In this document: positions 24,529-33,600 of the stretch, piece after piece
Layout: the number at the start of each line of letters is the position of its first letter
Position numbering within the stretch: the stretch's first letter is position 1
Source: RGIG8368 sp045540275
GTDB taxonomy: Bacteria > Verrucomicrobiota > Kiritimatiellia > RFP12 > UBA1067
Length of the DNA: 52,478 nucleotides
NCBI GenBank assembly: GCA_045540275.1
Contig: JAZQGX010000069.1
Coordinates: forward strand, 1-52,478
Direction of reading: 5' to 3'
Translations under genes and position numbers: made by a program
Notes under the pieces: generated by a model
Told to the model about the DNA's origin: nothing
Seen by the model: only the letters and a program-made list of their open reading frames with translations
Database searches by the model: none

Positions 24529-25368
24529 CTAAAAAGCGATGTGAGTGTCTGGAAGTTCACGCCTGAGCCGCGCGCGTTCTTCCGCAGACAATCTGCAACG
24601 CACTAGAGATAGCACCTGGAGATTTTTCCACCCTTTGAGATTGTCGGGAAGTTTTGTAATTCCGGTACGGTCGAAATTCAACTGCCGGAGTTTTGGCAAA
24701 CGCGTGAGCCACTCCGGGACAGAGAGCAAGGGATTGTCCGACATGTCCAAATCCTCCAGCGACTGCAGATTGCCAAGACAGGCCGGAAGCTCGGAAAAAC
24801 GGTTCCCCTTCAAATAGAGGCGTTGAAGTTTTTGCAACGAAGAAATGCTGGCGGGAAGCGAGGAAAGCCGATTCGCATTAAGCCGCAACCAACGCAGCTC
24901 GGGCATGGCGGCGAAACAATCCGGCAGCACCTCGATCTTGTTGCGGTCTAGATTGAGATAGCCAAGCGCCTTAAAGGAGGAAATATCCTGCGGCACATTG
25001 ACGACACTGTTGTCCGCCCAGTAGAGTGTTTTCAGATTTTTCATTGAAAAAAGCTCGATCGGCATATCCGCCAGACCGCATTCGGAGCAATCCAACAATC
25101 TCAGATTATTCAGCGCGGAAAAACAGCCAAATCCTGCGATTCCGGGATTGCCACGAAGGTGCAGCTCCTCCAGCTTCCGACAGTTGGCAAGCTGCGATGG
25201 AATCAGCTTCAATCCGCCGTAGCGCAAAACCACCGATTCGACCGTATCGGACATCCTGCTGACGTCCGCCACCGAAGTGGCGGTCACCAAACGGCGCGGA
25301 GCCTCCCGATTCTGAAAACAGCCACAGAGTCCTATCAGGGTCAAAACTATCAGAAAACGCTCAATCAT
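24529..25368 (-). CDS. Leucine-rich-repeat lipoprotein
   Basis: 279 residues from ATG 25368 (GAGGTAAAG directly upstream). The N terminus MIERFLIVLTLIGLCGC has a lipobox with Cys17, so it should be lipid-anchored. About eight 22-24-residue LRRs follow, with patterns such as LPACLGNLQSLEDLDMSDNPL and LPDNLKGWKNLQVLSLVRC; the consensus LPxxLxxLxxLxxLxLxxNxL is that of short-spacer (PIRL-like) LRRs. Such domains usually bind proteins. It sits between xseB and pgpA in the operon downstream of the ExbB/ExbD genes. Partner unknown. Confidence 0.88.
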   Translation of the reverse strand: MIERFLIVLTLIGLCGCFQNREAPRRLVTATSVADVSRMSDTVESVVLRYGGLKLIPSQLANCRKLEELHLRGNPGIAGFGCFSALNNLRLLDCSECGLADMPIELFSMKNLKTLYWADNSVVNVPQDISSFKALGYLNLDRNKIEVLPDCFAAMPELRWLRLNANRLSSLPASISSLQKLQRLYLKGNRFSELPACLGNLQSLEDLDMSDNPLLSVPEWLTRLPKLRQLNFDRTGITKLPDNLKGWKNLQVLSLVRCRLSAEERARLRRELPDTHIAF

Positions 25369-25378
25369 CTTTACCTCG

Positions 25379-25627
25379 TTATAAATCATCTTCAACATTC
25401 ATCGGCTTGGCCACTATCGTGCCGTCGGCTTTGGCGAGCTGCTCAATCTTACGCTCCACTTCCTGAAGCCTGCCATTGCAAAACTGTACCAGGCGCTGCC
25501 CCTCCTCAAATGAACGAAGCATTGAATCCAGATCGGTTTTCCCGTCTTCCATCTCCTGGACTATGGCCTCAAGCCTCGCAAGCGCCGTTTCGAAGGTCAT
25601 TTTTTTATTATCTTTTTCGCCCCCCAT
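25379..25627 (-). CDS. xseB: Exodeoxyribonuclease VII small subunit
   Basis: 82 residues. The family signature is plain: MTFETALARLEAIVQEMEDGKTDLDSMLRSFEEGQRLVQFCNGRLQEVERKI, a two-helix protein that binds in several copies to XseA, the large catalytic subunit, to degrade single-stranded DNA. The large-subunit gene is not in the window. It starts one base after the stop of the lipoprotein gene and ends 10 bases before the LRR gene. Its place between envelope genes looks like operon hitch-hiking and not a functional link. Confidence 0.93.
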   Translation of the reverse strand: MGGEKDNKKMTFETALARLEAIVQEMEDGKTDLDSMLRSFEEGQRLVQFCNGRLQEVERKIEQLAKADGTIVAKPMNVEDDL

Positions 25628-25628
25628 G

Positions 25629-26039
25629 CTATTTCCCCTCTTCGTTTTTCGGAGCTGACAAAATCGCGCCGGTGAAAATAACCCTTTTGTAGATCAGGCA
25701 CAGCGACCAAGCACCGCTCTCGTCATAGTGCGTTCTGACATTGCCAATAATCGGCGCCTTCATTTCCTCAGCCACCTTGGCAAGTATCCTCATATTGCCG
25801 TCCACGGTCACCGTGTCGGTGAACAGTTTGAAATCATTCTCGTTCGGTTCTTCCGGATTTCCGCAGATCAGCGGGAGAACGCCAAAAAGATAATAACCGT
25901 AGTTTTCGACCGCGACCGAAGCCACCGGTCTGTTGTTGCCGTCAACATACAGCCCTCCGAACTCGCTGCAGCGTTGGACCGTTGCACATCCGAAGCAGAG
26001 CGACATAAAAAGCGCCAACAGTAAAGCCGATATCCTCAT
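25629..26039 (-). CDS. Lipoprotein of unknown function, second of a paralogous pair
   Basis: 136 residues. The signal MRISALLLALFMSLCFGC has a lipobox (Cys18). The core NYGYYLFGVLPLICGNPEE is shared with the preceding gene, as are a FxxDTVTVD segment and a C-terminal (I/V)xxGAIL motif, so the two arose by duplication. I do not recognise the family. The ATG overlaps the stop of its paralogue by four bases, and its own stop is one base before xseB. Its place right behind the ExbB/ExbD/toroid genes suggests an envelope role with that complex; that is inference. Confidence 0.75.
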   Translation of the reverse strand: MRISALLLALFMSLCFGCATVQRCSEFGGLYVDGNNRPVASVAVENYGYYLFGVLPLICGNPEEPNENDFKLFTDTVTVDGNMRILAKVAEEMKAPIIGNVRTHYDESGAWSLCLIYKRVIFTGAILSAPKNEEGK

Positions 26040-26512
26040 TTTCCCTCAACTTTCTCTGTCCGCTTTTTCTTCTCGGGCTTGATCAATACCGCGGAAATCT
26101 GCACCTCTTTATACCAGACCAGCCCAAGGGTGTTGCCCAAATACGGGATCATTGAAAAGAAGCAGGTGGATTTGGCGTACGGCTGCATCGATACGATATT
26201 GCACTTAGTCGGCTTTACGGTGTCAATCAGTAGCTTTTGAGTCGCATCGAGCGTAACGTCGTCGCGGAACATGGAGAACGCCACCGTGGAATCGGATCTG
26301 GCGTTCCCGCAAAAAACTGGGATGCAGTTGAAAAGATAGTACCCGTAATTGGAGACAACTATCTGCTCTTCGACATTGCCCTCGCCCCCGGAAATCCTGA
26401 ATTTATCGAGAGTGTGCCGATCGGACTCGTCAATGACGACGCATCCGGCCCCTGCAAGCAGAAGGACGGATGCGAAAAGATTCAGCCTTAGGAAATCAAT
26501 AACTCTTACCAT
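26036..26512 (-). CDS. Lipoprotein of unknown function, first of a paralogous pair
   Basis: 158 residues. Signal peptide with lipobox LAGAGC (Cys24). The motif NYGYYLFNCIPVFCGNARSD (about residues 55-74) matches the next gene, followed by FRDDVTLDATQKLL and a Lys-rich tail after VQISAVLIKPEKKK. Family unknown. The ATG shares its first base with the stop of the toroid gene (TAATG), so translation is probably coupled; the end overlaps the second lipoprotein by four bases. Probably outer-membrane or inner-membrane anchored on the periplasmic side. Confidence 0.75.
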   Translation of the reverse strand: MVRVIDFLRLNLFASVLLLAGAGCVVIDESDRHTLDKFRISGGEGNVEEQIVVSNYGYYLFNCIPVFCGNARSDSTVAFSMFRDDVTLDATQKLLIDTVKPTKCNIVSMQPYAKSTCFFSMIPYLGNTLGLVWYKEVQISAVLIKPEKKKRTEKVEGK

Positions 26513-28182
26513 TATAGATCAATTTCCACCTTGACATCATCATTGTCAGACGAAGACACCTCCTGTACAACCTCTTCGGCAACTGCCGATTTGCTGGTGG
26601 TCGGGAGGTAACGGTAATACACCATCAGCTGCAAAGCAGTAAGACAGGTATCCATAACCGGACGATCTGAGTGTCCATCTGAATTTTCCCAGTGCCCGAT
26701 ATCGCGCATCTTGCCGTTGGCGTCCTCAATGGCCGCTTTTTCAATTATCTGCGACTTGATGTACGCCGGCTTCATCACCTTGTTCCACTTGGTCCACGTT
26801 TTACCGCCCTCGTGGAACATGCACTGCGTGGCATAGTAGAAATAATACTGCGGACTATTGCCGAGATTGTACTCGCTCCAGCCTCTCGATTTGTACAGCG
26901 CGTTCGCCGTAGCCTTTTCGCTGTTCTGCACGAAGAACGGCTTCCACTCGGACATGGGACCGCTCATGGTCTTGCGGACCGCAGAATCGTTATAGGCACC
27001 GAGCAACATCATACTCAAGGCACCGACAGAGGAAAGACCGCTGGTGGAGCTCGGACCGCAATAACCAAATCCGCCGTTTGCATGGCTATTGGATTTGAAG
27101 CCCTTGATGGCTAGCTTGGTGGCCTTGTCAAGACCTTCAACATCGATCTTCGACAGTTTGGCCGCTTTGAGCGCCTGAGCACACCATCCCATGTAGGAGG
27201 TATCGTCGCGGTATTTGCCGTTCGCCCCCGGTTTGGGGTCGACATTGTACGTCCATCCGCCGGTGGGGTGCTGTCCTCTGATGATTGGCTCAAGGGCCTT
27301 GCGTGCGGCCTCTTTTACATTGGGGTTCATCGTCATGCCGTACGCTTCCGATAGCGCATAGGCGGCGATAGGCAATGCATATTCGTGGCCGTCCATTCCG
27401 TTGAACTTACCGTCGGATCGCTGTTTGCCGATCAAATACTCGAGCGCTTTCTGCACCGTGTTGCCGAATTCTTTGTCCCCGGGTTTTTCACCATGGGCAA
27501 GGAAGGTCAAAATGCCCAACGCGGTCATGGCAATCCCGTTGTTCCCCCACGATCCGTCGGAGCGCTGTTTCTTTTTCAGCCAGCGCAGTGCGCGCAACAC
27601 CGCAGCTTCCGTGGCAGCATCGCCGCCGTAACGCGACAGTTGCGCACCGCGAGAACCCGTGTTGCGGGTCGAACCATAGATGTTTTTCAGGATTACCGGC
27701 GATTTGACCAGCGAAACCGCATCAATCGGCGCCTGCTGCATCGTAACCGGCTGGTTCGGCTCGGCGGGAGCGGCGGTATCAACCTGGACATTGGGAGTAT
27801 CCATTGGAATATCGGTGTCCATCTCTTGAATTTCCTGCTCTTCCGGAGGTTCGGGAGGCTCGACTTTTTCAAGGTCCTTGATCACTTCAGCTTCCATGAC
27901 CTGCGTTTCGATGACGCGATCGTTCTTTTCGGTTGTTACCGAAATCAACGCCAAAATCAGCACGGCCAACGCCGGAAGGATAATTGCGGTTGCCGGCGCG
28001 CTCAAGCGCTGCAACTCGATCATCGCTTCCTTGTACTCCTTGCTGTCACGCGGCTTGCTCAAACCATCCTTCATAATCTTCAGACGCTGAAGGAAGGATT
28101 TCCCTTCGAACATCTTCTCGATTTCCTTCAGACGTTCTCCGGTGGCCGCGGTGTCGTTCAATTGTTCTTCAAATTCGGACAT
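26512..28182 (-). CDS. TonB-like membrane protein with a prenyltransferase/squalene-oxidase-type toroid domain
   Basis: 556 residues. Domain order: a cytoplasmic N-terminal part of about 60 residues; one membrane helix at about 64-82 (ATAIILPALAVLILALISV); a Pro/Glu-rich linker (VEPPEPPEEQEIQEMD, 107-122) like the TonB periplasmic arm; then from about 190 to 480 an alpha/alpha toroid built of repeats with QW-like motifs (QRSDGSWG, QRSDGKFNG, HPTGGWTYN, NGGFGY). The usual TonB C-terminal domain is absent. The toroid lacks a DDTAE-type cyclase motif I can see, so it is probably a binding module. It follows two exbD genes by 17 bases and shares a base with the next lipoprotein. Likely the moving arm of an ExbB/ExbD motor. 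Confidence 0.82.
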   Translation of the reverse strand: MSEFEEQLNDTAATGERLKEIEKMFEGKSFLQRLKIMKDGLSKPRDSKEYKEAMIELQRLSAPATAIILPALAVLILALISVTTEKNDRVIETQVMEAEVIKDLEKVEPPEPPEEQEIQEMDTDIPMDTPNVQVDTAAPAEPNQPVTMQQAPIDAVSLVKSPVILKNIYGSTRNTGSRGAQLSRYGGDAATEAAVLRALRWLKKKQRSDGSWGNNGIAMTALGILTFLAHGEKPGDKEFGNTVQKALEYLIGKQRSDGKFNGMDGHEYALPIAAYALSEAYGMTMNPNVKEAARKALEPIIRGQHPTGGWTYNVDPKPGANGKYRDDTSYMGWCAQALKAAKLSKIDVEGLDKATKLAIKGFKSNSHANGGFGYCGPSSTSGLSSVGALSMMLLGAYNDSAVRKTMSGPMSEWKPFFVQNSEKATANALYKSRGWSEYNLGNSPQYYFYYATQCMFHEGGKTWTKWNKVMKPAYIKSQIIEKAAIEDANGKMRDIGHWENSDGHSDRPVMDTCLTALQLMVYYRYLPTTSKSAVAEEVVQEVSSSDNDDVKVEIDL

Positions 28183-28199
28183 GACTACCTGCCTGATTG

Positions 28200-28607
28200 C
28201 TACATGCTGAAAATACTCAAACTGGTCATGCCGTGCTTGTAACAGATGTCCAGTACATCAACGAGAAACCCGTGGGGGGAATCCTTCGTGCATTTTATCA
28301 CAATCATCGCCTTCTTGCTGTATGAAGACACGCTCTTGATACGTGCGTCAAGACTGTCCTTGGACACGTATGCCCCGTTGAAGATAAAGCCCTGACGCCC
28401 TACTTCAACGGAAATCGGCGGATCCTGATTCAGCGTTTCAGCCTGATTGGGATTAGGAGAAGGACGCGCCGCAGTAAGCTTGGCGAAAATGTCCTCCTGT
28501 TTCAATGTCACCACGAAAAAGATAAGAAGCTGGAACACGACGTCAATCATCGGCGTCATGGACAACTCCACTTTTTCCTGTTGAATGCCTTTGCGCTTAT
28601 AAGCCAT
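28200..28607 (-). CDS. ExbD/TolR-family biopolymer transport protein (second copy)
   Basis: 135 residues. Single membrane helix in the N-terminal region with the essential Asp in SMTPMIDVVFQLLIFFVVTL (residues 16-35), and a periplasmic domain with KKAMIVIKCTKDSPHGFLVDVLDIC. ExbD dimers sit inside an ExbB pentamer and use the proton gradient. It differs clearly from the upstream copy, including a Pro/Asn-rich loop (RPSPNPNQ). GGAG precedes the ATG; the gap to the upstream exbD is 10 bases. Two different ExbD genes beside one ExbB suggest a heterodimer. Confidence 0.93.
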   Translation of the reverse strand: MAYKRKGIQQEKVELSMTPMIDVVFQLLIFFVVTLKQEDIFAKLTAARPSPNPNQAETLNQDPPISVEVGRQGFIFNGAYVSKDSLDARIKSVSSYSKKAMIVIKCTKDSPHGFLVDVLDICYKHGMTSLSIFSM

Positions 28608-28617
28608 TGCTATTCTC

Positions 28618-29043
28618 CTACTTCGATGCCTTCTTCTCTTGAATAGCCACGAAGCTCAGCTTCCACAGACCGGCGTAGGTGCATACATCCATCACGCGCT
28701 TGACGAACTGGTGCTTTGCGCGCTTGTCTGCGCGAATCAGCACCGGGAATTCGTTGCCGTGCCGATTGACACGGGAGCGGACAATGTTCAGAAGTTGCGG
28801 TTCGGTCATGCGGGCATTATGGATGGAGATGTTCCCCCAACGATCGACTTCAATTTCAAGAGTGGTGGGAGGCAAGTTGTCCTGCGTGAGCGTCTCGCCG
28901 TTCTTTCCCTCTTCCAAAATGATGTCGGGGTTAACATCGCTCGTCATCTTTAATGTTACAACGAAGAAGATAATCAATTGGAACACGACGTCGATCATCG
29001 GCGTCATGTCCATTGCGCATTCTTCACTCTTTGGTTTGCCCAT
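28618..29043 (-). CDS. ExbD/TolR-family biopolymer transport protein (first copy)
   Basis: 141 residues. The membrane helix with the proton-carrying Asp is DMTPMIDVVFQLIIFFVVTL (about 12-31). The periplasmic part contains TLEIEVDRWGNISIHN and FPVLIRADKRAKHQFVKRVMDVCTYAG, the ExbD C-terminal fold. AAGGTGGTG lies before the ATG. It sits 14 bases after exbB. Acts in the inner membrane as the rotor partner of ExbB. Confidence 0.93.
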   Translation of the reverse strand: MGKPKSEECAMDMTPMIDVVFQLIIFFVVTLKMTSDVNPDIILEEGKNGETLTQDNLPPTTLEIEVDRWGNISIHNARMTEPQLLNIVRSRVNRHGNEFPVLIRADKRAKHQFVKRVMDVCTYAGLWKLSFVAIQEKKASK

Positions 29044-29057
29044 GAGTCACCACCTTA

Positions 29058-29837
29058 CTACTCTTGGACGACTTCGACGTTACGCAAATCCTTGATCAAT
29101 TCCATCGTCATCGCCTGCATGCGAAGAATCAAACGGCTGGCGACATTGCGCAGGCCGTAGAAGAAGGCAACTGCGGGAATTGCGACGGTCAAACCGCCTG
29201 CGGTCGTCCACAACGCCTGGGAAATCGCCAATGCCAAGGCACCGACGTCAGGCGCACCGGTAGCCAAGGTTTCGAAGCACATAATCATACCTTGCACCGT
29301 ACCGAGCAGGCCCAACATAGGAGCGAGGTTCGAGCAAACAGAAATCCAGTTGAGGCTCTGCATGATGCGCTCGGTTTCAAGGTCGGCGGCAGCTCCGATT
29401 GAATCCTGAATAATATCAAAACCCTCTTCGACGTGCGAGAAGCCGGCAGTGAGGATGTTAGCCAACGGACCGGGTTCAGACTGGCAGACATTCAAAGCCT
29501 TGACCACATCGCCCTCTTCCATCGCAAGACGTACGTCGTTGACCAGACGGGGAGGCATGATCTTGTTCGGCTTCAGCGTAACGTAGTTGTCGACGATGAA
29601 GTATGCGGCAAAACCACCGCAGACGAAGAGTGCGGTCCACAGCACAACGCCCAACCAGCCCGAACCGAAAATAACCGCCAAAAAGCCGGTTTGACCCTTG
29701 GCTGACTGAGCTTCCTTATCGACCTGCTCCAGCGAAACTTCAGGAGCCGGAGCAGCCTTATTAGCCTCCTGCGAAAAAGCCGTCGCACCGACGAACAAAC
29801 CTGCGGACAACAATCCCAACATCATCAAACGTTTCAT
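29058..29837 (-). CDS. ExbB/TolQ/MotA-family proton channel protein
   Basis: 259 residues. Unlike E. coli TolQ it has an N-terminal signal-like segment (MKRLMMLGLLSAGLFVGATA) before the first membrane helix (about 50-82). The conserved MotA/TolQ/ExbB core follows: ICSNLAPMLGLLGTVQGMI-like region (VCSNLAPMLGLLGTVQGM, about 168-185) and ALWTTAGGLTVAIPAVAFFYG near 209-229. It forms the pentameric ring around ExbD. Signal-bearing ExbB forms are common in PVC bacteria. AGAGGT precedes the ATG. A small 8-bp hairpin (29885-29904) without T-run lies between it and the upstream gene; no promoter is evident, so it is probably read from 33823. Confidence 0.93.
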   Translation of the reverse strand: MKRLMMLGLLSAGLFVGATAFSQEANKAAPAPEVSLEQVDKEAQSAKGQTGFLAVIFGSGWLGVVLWTALFVCGGFAAYFIVDNYVTLKPNKIMPPRLVNDVRLAMEEGDVVKALNVCQSEPGPLANILTAGFSHVEEGFDIIQDSIGAAADLETERIMQSLNWISVCSNLAPMLGLLGTVQGMIMCFETLATGAPDVGALALAISQALWTTAGGLTVAIPAVAFFYGLRNVASRLILRMQAMTMELIKDLRNVEVVQE

Positions 29838-29909
29838 TTTTTACCTCTTCGATTCTTTTTTTTGTTTGTTAACAATTCCTTTGACTTCTTCCACCCGGAA
29901 GAAGCAAAA

Positions 29910-30674
29910 CTACTTCACGGAACGAGCCAATTGACGGAAAGTTTCGGCACGAGAAGTCTGGCCAATCTTTTCAAAACATCCGGCGGCCTTTTCGCAGGCC
30001 TCGGGTTGGGCGTCCTTGACATCACGATAAAGCGTGGCAACACGCAGATAGCCGTCGATGAGCGCCTTTTTGTGCGCTTCAGCGGTCTGCCCCTCCTTGA
30101 GGATCAGGTCGCCGCGGCGGATAAGCGCAAACGCGCTGGAGCGGCGGTCGCCGCTCTTGATCGCCCTGCCCATCAGCTCTTCGGCTTTGGCGGCGCGATC
30201 GGTTGCGATAAGCGCGCTCCAATAGGTGGGAGCCATCTCACCGCAGAATGCCGCCTCCGGCTTGTGGGAAATAACGCTCTCGCAAACTTTGCGAGCTTCA
30301 GCGGCATCGCGCGCGGCAAGGTGCGCTTCAGCCAAATAGCGGGTTGCAACTTCATCCCATTTCAAACGGGTGTAACCCTGAATCACCTTCTTCAGGGCGG
30401 GAATGGCGGCAGCGGCCGCACCGCTCTTGACCTGGGAGATTGCGCTCTTCAACGCCGCCGGTTCAGGAATAATCAAATCACGGATTTTATCCGGTGTCAT
30501 TTCCAAAGCAACCGATCCGCCGCTGCGCACAACCTCATAAGCCTCAGAAGTCTGTTTCCAGCGGATTGTTCCGTCAATTTTCTGACCGTCGGCGGTAATC
30601 AGAACACCCTTCACCTGCGCCGTTGCAGCACCTGCGATCAAAGTCGCAATCAACATGCCAAGCATAGTTTTCAT
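29910..30674 (-). CDS. Periplasmic TPR-like helical protein
   Basis: 254 residues; of three tandem ATG codons I prefer 30674, seven bases from AGGAG. Signal peptide MKTMLGMLIATLIAGAATAQ. The first domain (VKGVLITADGQKIDGTIRWK) is a small beta segment, then from about 75 a run of paired Ala-rich helices like TPR/Sel1 repeats (AAAAAIPALKKVIQGYTRLKWDEVATRYLAEAHLAARDA). It lies 17 bases after the large TPR gene. The pair resembles CpoB/YbgF-type helpers of Tol-Pal and Exb systems in arrangement, though sequence identity is not claimed. Function unknown. Confidence 0.75.
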   Translation of the reverse strand: MKTMLGMLIATLIAGAATAQVKGVLITADGQKIDGTIRWKQTSEAYEVVRSGGSVALEMTPDKIRDLIIPEPAALKSAISQVKSGAAAAAIPALKKVIQGYTRLKWDEVATRYLAEAHLAARDAAEARKVCESVISHKPEAAFCGEMAPTYWSALIATDRAAKAEELMGRAIKSGDRRSSAFALIRRGDLILKEGQTAEAHKKALIDGYLRVATLYRDVKDAQPEACEKAAGCFEKIGQTSRAETFRQLARSVK

Positions 30675-30697
30675 CATCATTCTCCTTGAAATCTCTT

Positions 30698-33600
30698 TTA
30701 TTTTTTATTCTTGTTCAAATCCAATTCGGTCTTGGCCTGATTGCGGAACGTGGTAATTTCCGTCACCCAGCGGCCTTTCGGGAACAGCTTGAGATACAAA
30801 TCGCAGTCGGCGATGGCATCCTCATAGTGTCCGTGCTCAATCAGCAACGGCACGCACTTGTAGCACAAATCCTCAATAACCGGCGCAATCGCCTCGTCGG
30901 AGGTATCCATGCTCATCAGCATGCCGGACTGCATATTGGCCAGCACCTTGCCGCGCGTCTCGGCGACCGTCTCCTTGGTGCCGAACTTTCTTTCGGCATC
31001 CAACTGGCGGAGCACTACCTCGGCGGAGAGCAGACGCAGTCTGGCATCGTCCAAACGCTGAGCCGGAGTCCACTTGGACTGAGGAATCGGCTGGTTGCGG
31101 ATATCGCGCGGGCGTTTGTAGGCGCGAACCTTCTTGATGGCATCGACCGCCGCATTGAACAGGCTTATACGAGCGCTCTCGTTCTTTTCATTCTTCGCTT
31201 CGCTGGATGCGATGTCCACCAACAGCATGTTCGCGTCAACGAACTGCTGCAGCTTGGAAAGATTCTTGTCAGCGATGAACTCATCGACGATGCGGTGCGC
31301 CTCCGCACTGCGCTTGAGCTGCTGCAGGCACTTGGCCTTGCCGATGAGGCAGATTGCTTTGTGGCCGATGTCCTTGCTCATCTCAAGCACCTTGTCATAG
31401 GCCTGAAGCGCAAGTTCAAACTCGCGCGCACCCTCGAGGGCGATTGCGGCGTTGAGGAATTGACCTGCGGTGTACTTGCCGCCGGCCGATAGCATCTGGC
31501 GATATTTGGCGACACCCTCGCCTTTCAGTCCCATCTCGATAAGAGCGGCGGCAAGCATCGGCACAGAGTTCTTCGCCTGCTCGCTGTTGGGATACTCTTT
31601 AGCAAGCTTGTCGAGCGCTTCCTGAGCGTTCTTCATATCCTCGTTGATGGTGTACAGCGTTCCGATGCGTAATTGGGCGAGCGGAGCCGACTTGCTCTTG
31701 GGGAATTCGGCGACGAACTTCTCAAAGGCCTTAATCGCCCCAAGGCGAAGTTTCTTCTTGGTTTCGGCATTGTCGCTTTGCAACATCGTCAAGCTCAAGG
31801 CATAAAGCAGCGCAGAGTTTTCTTTGATTTCGCTGTTGACCTTGCGCTCGGCGGAATTGAGCTGATAGGCGTCGGGATTCTGAAGAAGCCTGCTTACGCC
31901 TGCAAAATTCTTGGCCGCCTGGGCGATGTATTTCGAACCCTCTTTAATCCAATCCGCCTTCTGCTCCGCGGTTGCGCTTTCGTTGGTTTCACCGTTGCGG
32001 ATCAGGGAGACGCCGTATTCGCGAATCTGCGATGCCAGTCGATATTGACCGGTTATCAACATGTGCCCGGGGGAATCCTTGGCGGCGAGCTTGCTTACAT
32101 ACGTCTGCAGCGCCGCGATGCTGTTGGTGGTCTCGCCCATTTTGGCATAGCACTGCGAAACCCGGCTGAGCGCATCGTAGTAGTATGGCGAGTTGGTGTA
32201 GGAAGTCGCGATCGATTTGTAGTAACCAAGTGCGGTTGGATAATTTTCGCTGTTGTACGCCGTTTGCGCAAACGACATCATCAATTGGGCCGCAGCATAG
32301 TGGTTGGGATAGTCGCGGAAGAACAGCTCGTAGGTTTCGAGACGCTTGGCCTTGAGCTTCATTTCGCCATAGTGCTCACCGATGCGGCGCAACTGGTCGC
32401 CGGCACTTCTCATCATATCCGGTTTTTCGCTGAAGCGTTCCGATATGTGCCCGACTACGGTATCTGCCGAAAGCTGCAAGAACTCCTTCTCTTCCGGTGT
32501 GATGTTTCCGCCGTAGGATTCGTCAATATAGCAAATGGCGAGATTTCCCAGCGCGTCCACCGATTCCGGTACTTCCGGGAATCGGGAAAGAGCCTCTTCG
32601 TACTTGACAATCGCCTCTTTGTACTGGTTCTGACTGAATGCCAACTGCGCATTGGCGAACTGCATCTGGCGAACCTTGGCCATCTGGTCGCTGGTCACGC
32701 TCTGGCGGATTTTCGTATTGAAACGATCCTGAATGAAGGCGCGCAGCTTTTCGGCGCGCTGTCCGCACTCACCGGCCCACTGGGACTCGGGATAGCGAAT
32801 GAAAACATTGAGAAAGTGGTTGTATGCACCATTTCCCTTGCGTTTTTTCGTCTGCGGATTGCGGGAACCCAGAAGCAGATCAAGAATCTTGGCGTTGTTG
32901 GCCTCGCCGCCGTCGGCAAGCTTCATCGCTTCCTTCTCTTTGATCGCGCCCAACAGGAAGCGGCACTGCGGCATCGGGCTCATGCGGAGCATTCCGTAAG
33001 TCCCGTCGGGATCCTGCTCGCGCAGTGAATCGTGAATGGTTTTCAGCTGCGTCATGTAGGTTTCAACCAGCTCGTCGGCCTCCTGCGACTTGCCCTGCAA
33101 CATTAAAATGTGCGCTTTGAAAACCACCGCCTTGCCGAACCAGAGGTCCTGCTTCCACAACAACTTGTCTGCGACCTTGTCTGCCTTCATGAGTAGCGCG
33201 TTTTTGGCGGAAACATTCTTTTCCAACGGGGCCAGCTTGAGCATGAGCTCGGCCTTTTCGGCAAGAATGCGGCGGGCGAGCTCTTCGTCAAGTTTTACCG
33301 CGGAAAGCAGATTGTACGCCTCGAGCGCATCCTTGTCGCGACCGATGTAAAGCAGCATCTGGGCGTACTTGTATGCCGAATCGCGATAGAAAGAGGCCAG
33401 CGCAGGAGTTGGGCGGGCATTTGCGGCAAAGAAGCGCTTGTACAGCTTTTCCGCCTCTTCGTGCTTACCGAAAGAGAAGTACGTATCGGCTTTCGCCAGC
33501 GTCATCGCCCAGTATTCCGCACCTCTCTTGTCGGGGATGGCATCGATTATTTTCTGAACTTCGTCAAACTTGCCCAGGCTGAGCAGTCCCTGAATCTCCG

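Noticed and set aside
31673..33028. 451-residue plus-strand ORF opposite the TPR gene
   Set aside because: Antisense shadow of a repeat-rich helical protein; no signal or domain.
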